Numbered from the stretch's first letter, positions 20,151-31,674 are shown. The stretch is DNA of 64,000 nt from Acidihalobacter aeolianus (GCF_001753165.1 NZ_CP017448.1:1382462-1446461); one strand, 5' to 3'. Made by a program: numbers and translations. The notes: generated by a model not told the origin, from the sequence alone.

Positions 20151-21165
20151 ATGGACTTCAACGACAACCCGGAATTCAACGACTGGCTGGATGAGACCTA
20201 TCCGAGGGTAGAGATCGGGGAGTTCTCGGAGGCGCCGAGCGTGGTGCTGTTCGAGATGGACCCGAGCGCGTATCTCGACCAACTGGATGCCTGGAAGAGC
20301 CAGCAGATTGAGGAGTTCCCGGAGGTGGTCGTCAACGAGTTTCCGGCACCCGTCGCCCATTACCTGCAACCAGACGCTGCACGGTTACGACGACGCCAAC
20401 CACCGCTTGCAGTTGCTGCGCACGACGTGGGAATCGGTGATCTTTACCCTGTATAGCCTGGCCGTGGGCGAGGTGCTGTATCGAGGCGTAAACCTTTCGG
20501 GTTTTCAACTCGGCGGACAGCCGTTATCGCTAAACCGCATGATGTCGGATAGCCTGGCGACCAGGCTGGGCTTCGTCGAAGCGGTGGTGAACAACGATGT
20601 GGATACCGGCCAGTTTGTGATGTCCGAGATTGTCAGCGCCGATGCCATAGACGGGTTGCGCCAGCTCAACCAGGAACGCAACTCCATTCAGCACATCGCC
20701 GCGCTCAACGCGTCGGAGTCAGAGGCACGGTTTGAGCAGTTGCTTCCCGATGTAAAAGCGGTTCTTTACGCGTTGCGCAAATTACGAAACGTTTCATTTA
20801 TTCAATACCGCAGAAGTGAACCTACGCCGAGAGATTTGAAATGTCGCAAGTTCGATGGCCATACGCTCGGGCGCATGAATTACGATCTATGTCTCAGCGA
20901 TGCGCAGTTTGCGGCCATCGGCGCGAATCTCACGGCCAACCGGCTCTATGCGGAGCTGGGCGAGGACATCTTCTGCGTCTCACCGTTCGCCCATGTGGTT
21001 GACGAAAACCACCAGACATATCTTTGTTTCTACAAGAAAAAGAACAATGCTACCTCGTTCCGGTTTGAGCGGGTGGGAACTCCCGTCGGCGAGTTCGACC
21101 TCGATGGCGGTCAATTTCAGGATGTCAGGGACGCGATAGAGGGGGCGTTGCAACATGTGGTCTAA
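20151..21165 (+). pseudogene. Frameshifted gene with a possible HEPN-type motif, inside the hsd operon
   Basis: The first frame starts at 20151 (MDFNDNPEFNDWLDETYPRV) and runs to about 20,370. The protein then continues in another frame from TLHGYDDANHRLQLLRTTWE to the stop at 21165, about 335 residues when joined. The second part has the segment LRQLNQERNSIQHIAAL. Its R-N-x3-H spacing fits the RX4H motif of HEPN ribonucleases, within a helical context. I cannot confirm the fold, and the C-terminal 120 residues are of unknown type. The start follows the hsdS stop directly, so the gene was part of the operon. The frameshift may be a true inactivation or a sequence error. Confidence 0.6.
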
Positions 21166-21183
21166 GTCGGCGGGCGGGGCGTC

Positions 21184-21885
21184 ATGAACGAAACCTATAA
21201 CATCTATTGCGACGAATCCTGTCATCTGGAGAACGACCATCAGCCGGTGATGTTGCTGGGCGCTATCTGGTGCCCGGTGGGTGAGGTAGCGCGTCTGTCA
21301 AAGGAAGTCCAGGACATGAAAGCGCGGCATAATGCGGCTGGCGAGCTGAAGTGGTCAAAGGTTTCGAAAGCGCGGCTGAACTTCTATCTGGAGCTAGTGG
21401 ATTGGTTTCTGGCTGAAGTGCCACTGCACTTTCGCGGCTTGGTGGTGCTGCACAAGGAGCGGCTTAACCACGCGCTATTCAATGAAGGATCGCACGACGA
21501 TTTCTATTACAAGATGTACTTCTCGCTGCTGAGCAAGATTCTGAGTCCCGATCAGCGGTACAACATCTATCTGGACATCAAGGACACCCGCAGTCGCCTG
21601 AAGCTGCGCAAGCTGGGCGAGGTGTTGTGCAATGACAAATACGACTTTACCAGCCAGATGATCGGGCACTTGCAGAATATTCGTTCCCACGAATCCTATT
21701 TGCTCCAGGTGTGTGACTTTCTGCTTGGCGCAGTTTCTTATCGGCACCGGGGGCTTGAGGGTAATCCGGCAAAGGTGGCGGTTATCCAGCATCTTGAAAA
21801 GCGCTTGGGGCGCCAGTTGTTGTATTCAACGCCGTTACGCGAAGAGAAGTTCAATTTGTTTCTATTTACCCCACGGGAGGCGTGA
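21184..21885 (+). CDS. DUF3800 protein (predicted RNase H-fold nuclease)
   Basis: The 233-residue protein opens with NIYCDESCH, has YNIYLDIKDTRSR in the middle, and LLQVCDFLLGAVSYRHRG near the C-terminus. The spaced Asp residues in these three segments are the hallmark of DUF3800 proteins, predicted metal-dependent nucleases of the RNase H fold that are frequent in defence islands and prophages. It lies between hsdS and hsdR, 18 bases after the frameshifted gene, and its stop is 5 bases before the next start. The biochemical role is not established. Confidence 0.82.
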   Translation: MNETYNIYCDESCHLENDHQPVMLLGAIWCPVGEVARLSKEVQDMKARHNAAGELKWSKVSKARLNFYLELVDWFLAEVPLHFRGLVVLHKERLNHALFNEGSHDDFYYKMYFSLLSKILSPDQRYNIYLDIKDTRSRLKLRKLGEVLCNDKYDFTSQMIGHLQNIRSHESYLLQVCDFLLGAVSYRHRGLEGNPAKVAVIQHLEKRLGRQLLYSTPLREEKFNLFLFTPREA

Positions 21886-21890
21886 CGGGC

Positions 21891-22364
21891 ATGAGCTACC
21901 CGGAATGGCTACCCGAACTCTTCCGGGTGAATCCTTGGCAAGGGGATACCTACGAGGCCCTGTATCGCCTCTTCGCACGTGATTTCAAGGCATCGCAGCC
22001 AGTATATGACGGGCATGCGGTTTGGTTTTTCCCGGAGATGGAGGACGGGAAGGAGAAGATCTTCTGGCATCTGACTTCGCGGGAGGACAAAGAGGCGGGT
22101 GATCGCTTGCCGGATTTACGCAGAAGCGAGCGGCTACCCTGGGTGCGGCCGATGCTGGACCAACCGGAGAAGCCGGAGATTCTGGCTTGGGACCACGATG
22201 AAGGAGATGGGACGGTCAAGACTTACGTCTGGCTGGAGAACGACGATTTCGTGGTCATCATGAAGAAGTATCCCGATGGCCGGCGGCGGCTTGTAACCTC
22301 GTTCTGGGTCGAATACGGGAACACCAAGCGGAAGCTCAGGAAGAAATATGAGCGCAGGATTTGA
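21891..22364 (+). CDS. Hypothetical protein, possible BECR-fold (RelE/barnase-like) nuclease
   Basis: The product of about 157 residues contains HAVWFFPEMEDGKEKIFWHL and ends with VVIMKKYPDGRRRLVTSFWV and KLRKKYERR. The order (His-containing segment, then a beta strand with R/K, then LVTSFWV plus a basic tail) resembles phage-associated BECR-fold nuclease domains, but this is a pattern judgement only. ATG 21891 is chosen over GTG 21882 because GGGAGG sits 10 bases upstream of the ATG. It is the third extra gene between hsdS and hsdR. Confidence 0.55.
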   Translation: MSYPEWLPELFRVNPWQGDTYEALYRLFARDFKASQPVYDGHAVWFFPEMEDGKEKIFWHLTSREDKEAGDRLPDLRRSERLPWVRPMLDQPEKPEILAWDHDEGDGTVKTYVWLENDDFVVIMKKYPDGRRRLVTSFWVEYGNTKRKLRKKYERRI

Positions 22365-22380
22365 GGCCGAAAACAAGAAA

Positions 22381-22401
22381 GGCCAACGCGGAGCGTTGGC
22401 C
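22381..22401. terminator. Hairpin between the extra genes and hsdR
   Basis: GGCCAACGC, loop GGA, GCGTTGGCC. Read on the minus strand it is followed by TTTCTTGTTTT, so it would terminate minus-strand transcription. On the plus strand it has no U-run and may only attenuate transcription into hsdR. Confidence 0.45.
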
Positions 22402-22530
22402 CAACTCCTTCCACCATGGGTGGATGAGATATCCGTAGTTTCGGCCTGATGGGGCGAAAACTCAAGGACAATTTCGGGAAAATTCAATGTCGTCGGGGCT
22501 TATTGGCCAATTAATTATGCGTAAAAACAA

Positions 22531-25743
<3,213 letters not shown>

Positions 25744-25756
25744 TGCACTCGGCTCG

Positions 25757-25813
25757 CCCGTCACGCCGCTTGCAAGCTACGCGGCAAGCGCCGCGCCGGG
25801 CTAAGCCGTGCCA
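25757..25813 (+). repeat. 57-bp repeat, copy 1 (after hsdR)
   Basis: It starts CCCGTCACGCCGCTTGCAAG and is followed by CTACGCGGCAAGCGCCGCGC. The first 46 bases are identical to copy 2 at 38199, and 55 of 57 match overall. It contains an inverted repeat, CGCTTGC and GCAAGCG, spaced by 10 bases. It begins 14 bases after the hsdR stop; copy 2 begins 9 bases after the res stop. It could be a REP-like element, a terminator or a recombination site. Confidence 0.9.
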
Positions 25814-25907
25814 GGGATAGCGCCGGCTCGGGTTCCAGCAGGCGGAAGGGGACGTTTTTGTGGTGTGTGACGACGGCTTCTTTGCCGATCCAGTTCAATG
25901 TTGGCAT
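25814..25907 (-). pseudogene. 5' remnant of a DNA methyltransferase gene
   Basis: From ATG 25907 the minus strand reads MPTLNWIGKEAVVTHHKNVP, then FRLLEPEPAL. I recognise this as the N-terminus of adenine-specific methyltransferases of Mod-like systems. After about 31 residues it runs into the 57-bp repeat and loses similarity. No other part of the gene is nearby. It suggests deletion or recombination at the repeat that removed a former restriction-modification module. Confidence 0.6.
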
Positions 25908-25920
25908 GAGGCCGTGTTCC

Positions 25921-26100
25921 TTACTGATGTTCTTTTGGCTGAGTGTCTGCCCTATTCGCGAGGGTCTGGTTCGGCTCATTGGTAAAAAACGCGAGGTCGG
26001 CGCTCACCCCGAGGGCGTGGGCCAGTTTCTCCTGGGAGAGCGCCAGTTGCCGCCGCACCTCCTTGACCGTTTCCGGAAAGTTTTCGGGTTGGCGGTTCAT
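25921..26100 (-). pseudogene. Truncated XRE-family HTH regulator
   Basis: From ATG 26100 the frame encodes MNRQPENFPETVKEVRRQLA, then LSQEKLAHALGVS, the first helices of an XRE helix-turn-helix. The recognition helix expected next is replaced by unrelated sequence (ADLAFFTNEPNQ) before a stop at 25921. The gene is therefore broken in the middle of the DNA-binding domain. With the methyltransferase remnant next to it, it looks like the leftover 5' ends of an older defence locus. Confidence 0.6.
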
Positions 26101-26426
26101 GGCCGTTGGGCATCTCCTGCTGATTGAACCAACCGCAGCAGACCGGGCGCGACGTTCCACTGATGGCCGTCATCGGTGGCGACGCTGATGGTCTTTTTGT
26201 TGAGGCGCAGCACCATCTCTTCCAGCATCCGGCCGTCCGGGGCCTGAAAACCGACCCTGTCGCCCTTGGTGAAGCGGGTCATCAGCGTGGTGGCGCGGGC
26301 CTGGGAGATGAGCTTGAGCCGTTCGACGATCAGCTGGTTGAGAAAGAGCAGATCCTCCTCATTCAGCCGCTTGATCGCTTCCGTGGCGGAGACGCGGTCG
26401 ACAATCCTGATGCTGCCGGGTTTCAT
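26097..26426 (-). CDS. Conserved hypothetical protein beside the HepT/MntA pair
   Basis: The 109-residue protein has a helical N-terminal half (RLNEEDLLFLNQLIVERLKL) and a C-terminal beta-rich half (FTKGDRVGFQAPDGRMLEEM, then VLRLNKKTISVATDDGHQWN). The second half resembles a small SH3/KOW-like barrel. Its ATG overlaps the hepT stop codon by 4 bases, so it is probably translated with the toxin-antitoxin pair. No function is known to me. Its 3' end overlaps the truncated regulator start by 4 bases. Confidence 0.65.
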   Translation of the reverse strand: MKPGSIRIVDRVSATEAIKRLNEEDLLFLNQLIVERLKLISQARATTLMTRFTKGDRVGFQAPDGRMLEEMVLRLNKKTISVATDDGHQWNVAPGLLRLVQSAGDAQRP

Positions 26427-26779
26427 GGCTGTGACTCGTTTTTCAGCGCCCTGAGCAGCGGCAGCAGTTCAGGCACATCCTCCCGGATGATGCTCCACAG
26501 GGTGTCCTCGTCGATACCGAGGTAGCCATGAATCAGGCGGTTGCGGGTGGCGATGATCATTCGCCAGGGGATTTCGAGATGAGCGGCACGGACTTCGTCA
26601 GGGATATGTGTGGCGGCTTCGCCGATCAGCTCCAGGTTGCGCAGGGTGGCATCGTAATTCAGGCCGCTGGCCAGGAAACCTGTCTGGTCAAGCCCGTCGG
26701 TGTAAGCAAGCACCTTCCCGGCAAAATCAATCATGTCGTCGAGATAGAAGCGCCATTCACGCTGGCTGGTATCAGACAT
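26423..26779 (-). CDS. hepT: HepT-type HEPN ribonuclease toxin
   Basis: The 118-residue all-helical protein has the HEPN active-site motif with R79 and H84 in RNRLIHGYLGI, including the RX4HXY tyrosine (Y86) that MntA-type antitoxins AMPylate in characterised pairs. Such toxins cut RNA when released. I chose ATG 26779; a longer frame to 26938 is only an overlap with the antitoxin gene. The gene overlaps the mntA 3' end by 8 bases and is transcribed after it. Confidence 0.88.
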   Translation of the reverse strand: MSDTSQREWRFYLDDMIDFAGKVLAYTDGLDQTGFLASGLNYDATLRNLELIGEAATHIPDEVRAAHLEIPWRMIIATRNRLIHGYLGIDEDTLWSIIREDVPELLPLLRALKNESQP

Positions 26780-27062
26780 AGACCCGCTCCTGTTCAATGT
26801 AGGGGCGCAACTCCGGCCGCAACGCCTTTTCGGTGACCAGATCAACCGGACAGCCGAACAGGTCCTCCAGGTAGAACTGCACGCCGAAGTAACGCTTGGA
26901 GGTGGCCGGACCGTCGAAGGCGACCAGCACATCGACATCGCTGCCGCTGGTTGCCGTATCGCGAGCGGTGGAGCCGAACAGGGCCAGCCGGGTCACGCCG
27001 AAACGAGCCTGCAACTCCGGCTTGCTGCTGGTCAGCAACTCCAGTGCACGTTGTCTGTTCAT
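26772..27062 (-). CDS. mntA: MntA-type minimal nucleotidyltransferase antitoxin
   Basis: The 96-residue protein carries the nucleotidyltransferase signature GSX10DXD: G30-S31 in FGSTARDTATSGSDVDVLV, with D42 and D44 as metal ligands. In known HepT/MntA systems this enzyme adds AMP groups to the toxin's tyrosine and neutralises it. It is first in a three-gene minus-strand operon (mntA, hepT, 109-residue protein). The full set of catalytic residues is present, so the system looks intact. Confidence 0.88.
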   Translation of the reverse strand: MNRQRALELLTSSKPELQARFGVTRLALFGSTARDTATSGSDVDVLVAFDGPATSKRYFGVQFYLEDLFGCPVDLVTEKALRPELRPYIEQERVYV

Positions 27063-27542
27063 CGCTCAGCCTCTAAACAACGGGTTTATCTACATGGCCT
27101 TGTGCGTCCGAAACCGCCAGGCGCACGTAGATCATCAAAAACCGGTCGACGATATAACACGTGCTATGCGTCGTGTAACTCAAATCTTGAGGGAGTTCCG
27201 ACAGATTTGAAACCAATCCGGTAGGTCAGACTCAACGACCTGTTTGACGGAATTATAAAGAGCATCGACCACTTTCCGACGAAATCGCCGAGCATCGCTT
27301 GCAGGACAAAATGCAGGACACCGGACGAGGCCCGGAGAATGGGGGGTGATAATGCGGGAAATGATGGGGTGAAAGAGAAGCGAGATGTGACAGATCTGTG
27401 CCCGGCTAGCCGTGACATCCCTGCGGGACTCGCCTATAAGCTCGCGCTTCGTTAGATCGCAGGCCTCGCAAGCCGTAGTCCCCGGAAGGGACTGATCGCG
27501 GCGGCATCGTCGATATCCTGAAAGCGATGTAAGTTTCTGACA
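27063..27542. other. Intergenic region between mntA and the ssrA element
   Basis: About 480 bases with no convincing gene. An 84-codon minus-strand frame (27164-27418) has no family features and no clear ribosome site. It must hold the mntA promoter. Confidence 0.5.
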
Positions 27543-27583
27543 ATAAAAAACCCGTCAACCAACCGGGCGGTTAGTGGACGGGT
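27543..27583 (-). terminator. Terminator just outside the left att repeat
   Basis: ACCCGTC at 27550 and GACGGGT at 27577 form the base of a stem that extends through AACCAACC/GGTTAGTG. On the minus strand it is followed by TTTTTTATT. It may be the original terminator of ssrA, displaced from the gene by the element that integrated between them. Confidence 0.7.
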
Positions 27584-27596
27584 CTGTCTTTTTAAA

Positions 27597-27610
27597 TGGT
27601 GGAGGCGGCG
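27597..27610 (+). repeat. Left attachment repeat (att) of the ssrA element
   Basis: TGGTGGAGGCGGCG is identical to the last 14 bases of the tmRNA gene at 40170-40183. It is followed by unrelated sequence (ACTACCGAAAAACG) rather than the T-arm of ssrA. Confidence 0.82.
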
Positions 27611-27672
27611 ACTACCGAAAAACGCCTGTATCTATTTAATAATAAAAGATAAGTGGTTTTATATTTGTCACG

Positions 27673-27692
27673 GTTACCCCGAAAGTTACCCC
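27673..27692 (-). promoter_or_regulatory. Arm-type repeat pair inside the left end
   Basis: GTTACCCC at 27673 and again at 27685, 12 bases apart, with a related GGTAAC at 27704. They are inverted copies of the GGGGTAAC repeats clustered at the other end. Distribution at both ends fits integrase or excisionase arm sites. Confidence 0.6.
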
Positions 27693-27729
27693 TGAATGGT
27701 GCAGGTAACCACCACTTGATAAAACCATC

Positions 27730-28353
27730 TTACACCCAGTCATCCAGCGATTCCCCCAGCAGGTTCAGTTTTGCGGCCATCCCGGCCAATGAAACCTGCA
27801 CGAAGGCGTCATGTTGCGCGGTCAACCGCTCGAAGGTGTTCCAGTGCATCCCCTTGGGCTTCCAACCGTCTCCGTTAAGGATGCCCGGCTCCCATCCCAA
27901 TTTGTCTCGGATTCGGTCAGCTTTCCTTGCTGCCCGGTCATCCCAGGTTTCCCGTTGGCTGGGGTAGGCCAACTGGTAACAGTGACGGCAGGCGAAGATG
28001 CCGCCGCCGTAAAGGATCGCCACGCGCCGACCACAACCACGGGCGGGGCAGAGAAACCAGGGCCGTTGCCCGCCAAGATTACAGGCGGTCCAGTCGAGGT
28101 AGACGGGATAGCTTTCATCCTTCCAATCATCGCCGCCGCTCCGGTGGCGGTAGGTGAGGATCACCCGGTTTGGTTCGGTGCGCACGCGGATGGAGGCGAC
28201 AACCTCGCCATGGCGTGACCACTGCCAGCCGTAGGACTGGTGCGGGGTGAGCAAGCTGTCCCGTTTCCAGCGCCGCACGTCGATGGATCGGTAATCGTCG
28301 GTGGTGTCTTTTGCACCCCAGTACCAGTGCCGCCCGCTACCCATGCCGCCCAT
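27730..28353 (-). CDS. Zinc-ribbon hypothetical protein of integrative elements
   Basis: The 207-residue protein starts MGGMGSGRHWYWGAKDTTDD and contains a probable zinc site: CPARGCGRRVAILYGGGIFA followed by CRHCYQLAYPSQRE. I know such proteins only as hypotheticals frequent on genomic islands next to integrases. It lies closest to the left att repeat and runs with the replication genes on the minus strand. No catalytic motif is recognised. Confidence 0.75.
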   Translation of the reverse strand: MGGMGSGRHWYWGAKDTTDDYRSIDVRRWKRDSLLTPHQSYGWQWSRHGEVVASIRVRTEPNRVILTYRHRSGGDDWKDESYPVYLDWTACNLGGQRPWFLCPARGCGRRVAILYGGGIFACRHCYQLAYPSQRETWDDRAARKADRIRDKLGWEPGILNGDGWKPKGMHWNTFERLTAQHDAFVQVSLAGMAAKLNLLGESLDDWV

Positions 28354-28393
28354 GTCTGCCTCCAGATTTTTTAACCGAAATCATTTGGGAAAT

Positions 28394-29062
28394 TCACATC
28401 TTTGTTTCGGCCCTTGCGGGCCTTGGTTGGTCGTTGTTGGTTTGCTGTGGCCTTGGTAAAAAGCGTTCGCAATATCGCCGGTCCGTGTCCCACAATCCGG
28501 CGATGGCTTCCGGCTCCCCTTTGGCGCAGTGGCCAAGGTGCGGGTGCCTGTGCGGTGATTGAATGCGCTCGAAATGGATGCAGTCGCCGCAGTGGACGGA
28601 AGACGGACGCGGTATCGGTTTATCCGCTACTCGATTCCAGCACCAAGGGCAGCCCAACACTTCGCCGGAGAACCACAACCAGATCGGGCCACAGTGCTTG
28701 CAGGTGGCCTGCTCGGTGTAGTGGCCGGGGCGTTTGCCCTGATCCATCACCCGCCGCTGCACCAGTGCACGGGCGAACGCGGCCAGGGTGTCAACGCTGA
28801 TCGCGCCCTTGCGCCAGTCCTCGATGTCCTCCGCTGCCAGTGCTTCTTTTACTTCGGCCGGAGTGATGTCGAGTCCCCGGCAGGCATCGGCCAGGGCCTC
28901 CAGCAGCTTGGAGGTTTCTTCTTTTGAATCCCTATACGCAGAATCCGCACTATCCGCACAATTACCCGTCTCGGCAGGTTTCTGCGTATTCTGCGAATTG
29001 TGCGTATAGGGGGGTTCGGTCGAAGACGTTACCCCGAGGGTTTCTCGCCAGCTCATCGCCAC
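28394..29062 (-). CDS. Hypothetical protein with two Cys-rich zinc-binding segments
   Basis: The 222-residue protein has a variable N-terminus, a helical segment (ALADACRGLDITPAEVKEAL), then CKHCGPIWLWFSGEVLGCPWC and further on CGDCIHFERI and YCERF. The paired Cys motifs suggest two zinc ribbons. Its start overlaps the end of the DUF3987 gene by 10 bases, so it is translated in the same operon. It may assist the replication proteins in DNA binding; this is inference from context. Confidence 0.72.
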   Translation of the reverse strand: MAMSWRETLGVTSSTEPPYTHNSQNTQKPAETGNCADSADSAYRDSKEETSKLLEALADACRGLDITPAEVKEALAAEDIEDWRKGAISVDTLAAFARALVQRRVMDQGKRPGHYTEQATCKHCGPIWLWFSGEVLGCPWCWNRVADKPIPRPSSVHCGDCIHFERIQSPHRHPHLGHCAKGEPEAIAGLWDTDRRYCERFLPRPQQTNNDQPRPARAETKM

Positions 29063-30579
29063 CCCCTCGCAATCTCCGGCCGTACACGCACCACGGGTGA
29101 GGGCGGACGGCCGGGACCATCACGGGGTGGTTCGATTACCTCCAGGTAGCCACGCTCTTCCAATGCCTCCAGAGCTTCGCGCAGCATGGCGACGCGGGGG
29201 AAAGTGCCGCGCAGGGCGTTGAAGGCTTCGCGCACGGTGAAGTGGGTCAGTCGGCCCCGTTCAATCCAGTCCCACACCAGCCGGGCGGCGGCAATGGTTG
29301 GGTCGGCCCCCATCATGTCCAGTGCCGCCAGACTGTGACGGGCGATGACGGCCATGATCTCCAGTGCGGCGGTCATGGTGTCGGCGGTGATGGCGGCCTC
29401 CCAGGGTGTGCCGTGTGCGTGCTTGATGGCATGAAGTACCCCGGCCAGACGAGCCGCCGCGCCCGGTGCCTTGCCTGCCCAGTCGGTGAAATGCTCCAGC
29501 TCCCGGCCCGGTTGCATCTGCACCTCGATGGCCTGGGCAAAGGCGTACCACTCCGCATAGGCTTCATCGCTCAGGCGTAGCAGGTGCGGCCTTTCCTCTC
29601 CTCCGTGTTCGTTGGTGGCGGGCTCCCAATCCAACATGGCACGGAGACCGGCCGCATAGGCGTCGCGCACCCCTTCCGGTACAGGATTGGACTGCAAAGC
29701 GCGATACCCCAGCGGGGACGGCGGCAGCAGATAGAGGAATCGCCCTAGCAGGCCACGGCCCCGGAATCCCGGCTTGGCCGCCAGTCCCCGCAATACATCT
29801 GGCTGCGGGCTCAGGCCGATACTCAGGCGCGGGCCTTTCAGGAAGACCGGCGGACGGCTGCCCCGGTCCACCCGTTCCGCATCGCCGCTATGGGCCTTCA
29901 GCACCAGGTCCAGGTTGGGGATGCCGTTGGAGTAACGGCCTTGCAGCAGGTCGAAGACACCACCTTCACTGGAAAGCCAGGCCATGCACTCGCCATGCTC
30001 GGCCAGCAGTGCGCCCAACCGTTCCGGGGTGGCGTCCGATGTCCATATCTGCGGTTGCATGGGGATGTCGGGAAGTTCGGCCTCGATGTCGGCGGCCTCC
30101 CGAGCCAGCTCCGCCGCCTTGCCGTTGTCCTTCTCCTTGGCGGCCTTGCTGCGCTTCTCCTTGGCGCGGGCCTCCAGTGTTTTGCGCTCGCTGGTGATGC
30201 GCTTGATCTCCGATTCCATGATCGTGGCCTGATCGCGCTCCCAGGCGACCAGCGGCGCAGTGGCGGCGGACTGCACGGCACTCTTGCGGTTGCCGGGTGG
30301 CAGGGCGGCCACGGCCCACAGGTTGCAGGGCTCAAAGTAACCCGGCTTCACCATCACCCGCAGACGGCGGGTGGCAGCGGTAGCACAGGCGACCAGAACC
30401 ATACCGGCGGCCAGTTCCGGTGGCGTCTCGGTATCGGCAGCAATGGCACGGGCATAGTCCCCGGCCCAGCCCGGCAGGTGTACGAGATCGAGACGTGGAA
30501 GATTGGGTGCATCCAGCGGCACCAGTTCCGGCCAATCCTCCGGCGGTGGCGCGGCGGACTTCAACAGGTCGGCAGTCAT
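29053..30579 (-). CDS. DUF3987 (YfjI-like) replication-associated protein
   Basis: The 508-residue protein has the DUF3987 layout: LPPGNRKSAV resembling a P-loop near residue 95, a charged coiled-coil insert (ITSERKTLEARAKEKRSKAA), then WLSSEGGVFDLLQGRYSNG and GRGLLGRFLYLLPPS. Members occur in P4-like elements downstream of a Toprim primase-like gene and are thought to act as an ATPase or helicase partner in replication. The start overlaps the Toprim gene stop (ATGA). Confidence 0.85.
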   Translation of the reverse strand: MTADLLKSAAPPPEDWPELVPLDAPNLPRLDLVHLPGWAGDYARAIAADTETPPELAAGMVLVACATAATRRLRVMVKPGYFEPCNLWAVAALPPGNRKSAVQSAATAPLVAWERDQATIMESEIKRITSERKTLEARAKEKRSKAAKEKDNGKAAELAREAADIEAELPDIPMQPQIWTSDATPERLGALLAEHGECMAWLSSEGGVFDLLQGRYSNGIPNLDLVLKAHSGDAERVDRGSRPPVFLKGPRLSIGLSPQPDVLRGLAAKPGFRGRGLLGRFLYLLPPSPLGYRALQSNPVPEGVRDAYAAGLRAMLDWEPATNEHGGEERPHLLRLSDEAYAEWYAFAQAIEVQMQPGRELEHFTDWAGKAPGAAARLAGVLHAIKHAHGTPWEAAITADTMTAALEIMAVIARHSLAALDMMGADPTIAAARLVWDWIERGRLTHFTVREAFNALRGTFPRVAMLREALEALEERGYLEVIEPPRDGPGRPPSPVVRVRPEIARGWR

Positions 30580-31481
30580 ACACCACCCCCTTGTTCAACC
30601 TGCTGGGCCAGCCACACAGCCAGATCGTTGAAGTCGCTCAAATGTTCCGGGGCATTCTCCGGCCACTGGGGCAGGGCCAGCAGCCCATCCGATGCAATAG
30701 CGGCGGCCTTGGCCGTGGTAGCGCCGGGATTTCCAGCAGTCAGCCGGTCATCGTCACCCGCAATCACCAGTTCGGCGGAAGGCCAACGGTGGCGGGCAGC
30801 TAGCGCGACCGGCTCCAGGTTGCCCGCGTCGATGGCGGCCAGCACCCGCGTGGCCGGTTCATCCTCGGCAAGGGTGCAGCCGGTGGCCCAGCCCTCGCAG
30901 AGGATCACGCGGGCGGGGTCTTTCATATCGCCCGCCACGGGAATGAAACAGCCCAGCTTGCGCCCGCCGGAGAGCAGCAGCTTGCCGCCATCGGCAGCGA
31001 TGAATTGCAGGCTGGTCAGCCTGCCAGTGAAGTCCATTACCGGCACCGTCAATGCGCCCTTGTGAATCCTCGCGCCGTGCGGCCGGATACGCTTGCGGAT
31101 CAGGTAGGGGTGATTGCCGGGGGCGGGTGTCGCTGCGTTCCAGGTCGCAGCGGCACGGGTCGCAGCCTCAGCCTGCCGGGTGTGGCGCTCTGCCTCGGCC
31201 TGCTTCTTTGCTGCTTCCACACGATGGGCGAAGGCGGCCCGTTCGGCCCGTGACAAGGGCTTGTCCCGCTTCGCCTGCCAGGTCTCGGAAAACCCGGAAG
31301 ACCAGTCACCGAAACAACCTCCCAGCCCGTCATCGAACAACAGACACCACCCGGCCCGGTTAGCCGGGCGCTTTCCGGCACCAGGGAAGCGATGCAGCTT
31401 GCCCGGTTCGAGAACGTCCGGCGGCTCCAGCCCGGCAGCTCGCATCGCATCGCGGAATTGGGAGATCGCATTATTCATCAC
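30576..31481 (-). CDS. Toprim-domain primase-like protein
   Basis: The 301-residue protein has an N-terminal zinc-less primase-like region (CLLFDDGLGGCFGDWSSGF), the linker HPYLIRKRIRPHGARIHKGA, and a Toprim domain with ILCEGWATGCTLAEDE (catalytic Glu) and VIAGDDDRLTAGNPG (Asp triad), as in the N-terminal half of P4 alpha. It probably primes replication of the excised element together with the DUF3987 protein. A second ATG lies one codon downstream. Confidence 0.85.
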   Translation of the reverse strand: MMNNAISQFRDAMRAAGLEPPDVLEPGKLHRFPGAGKRPANRAGWCLLFDDGLGGCFGDWSSGFSETWQAKRDKPLSRAERAAFAHRVEAAKKQAEAERHTRQAEAATRAAATWNAATPAPGNHPYLIRKRIRPHGARIHKGALTVPVMDFTGRLTSLQFIAADGGKLLLSGGRKLGCFIPVAGDMKDPARVILCEGWATGCTLAEDEPATRVLAAIDAGNLEPVALAARHRWPSAELVIAGDDDRLTAGNPGATTAKAAAIASDGLLALPQWPENAPEHLSDFNDLAVWLAQQVEQGGGV

Positions 31482-31659
31482 GCGGCCCTCCCATGCGGTT
31501 GATCCGCTGCGCCAGTCCGATGGGGAACCAGCTCCACACGGCGAGGGTCATGACGGCCGCTTTTACGCGGGAAACGATGCCGGTAGAATTACGGGGGTGA
31601 TTTGAAGTCTTCGGGGTCGCCTGGTGCCAGCCAGCGCGGCCCTTTCTGTTTGCGGTCAT
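31471..31659 (-). CDS. Small basic protein between alpA and the Toprim gene
   Basis: The 62-residue product starts MTANRKGRAGWHQATPKTSN and has a hydrophobic stretch (VKAAVMTLAVWSWFPIGLAQ) that could be one membrane helix. Its end overlaps the Toprim gene start by 11 bases and it follows alpA by 15 bases, which supports translation. Small proteins of this type occur in the same slot on related islands. Function unknown. Confidence 0.6.
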   Translation of the reverse strand: MTANRKGRAGWHQATPKTSNHPRNSTGIVSRVKAAVMTLAVWSWFPIGLAQRINRMGGPRDE

Positions 31660-31674
31660 GGTCCCGGCCTCCCC

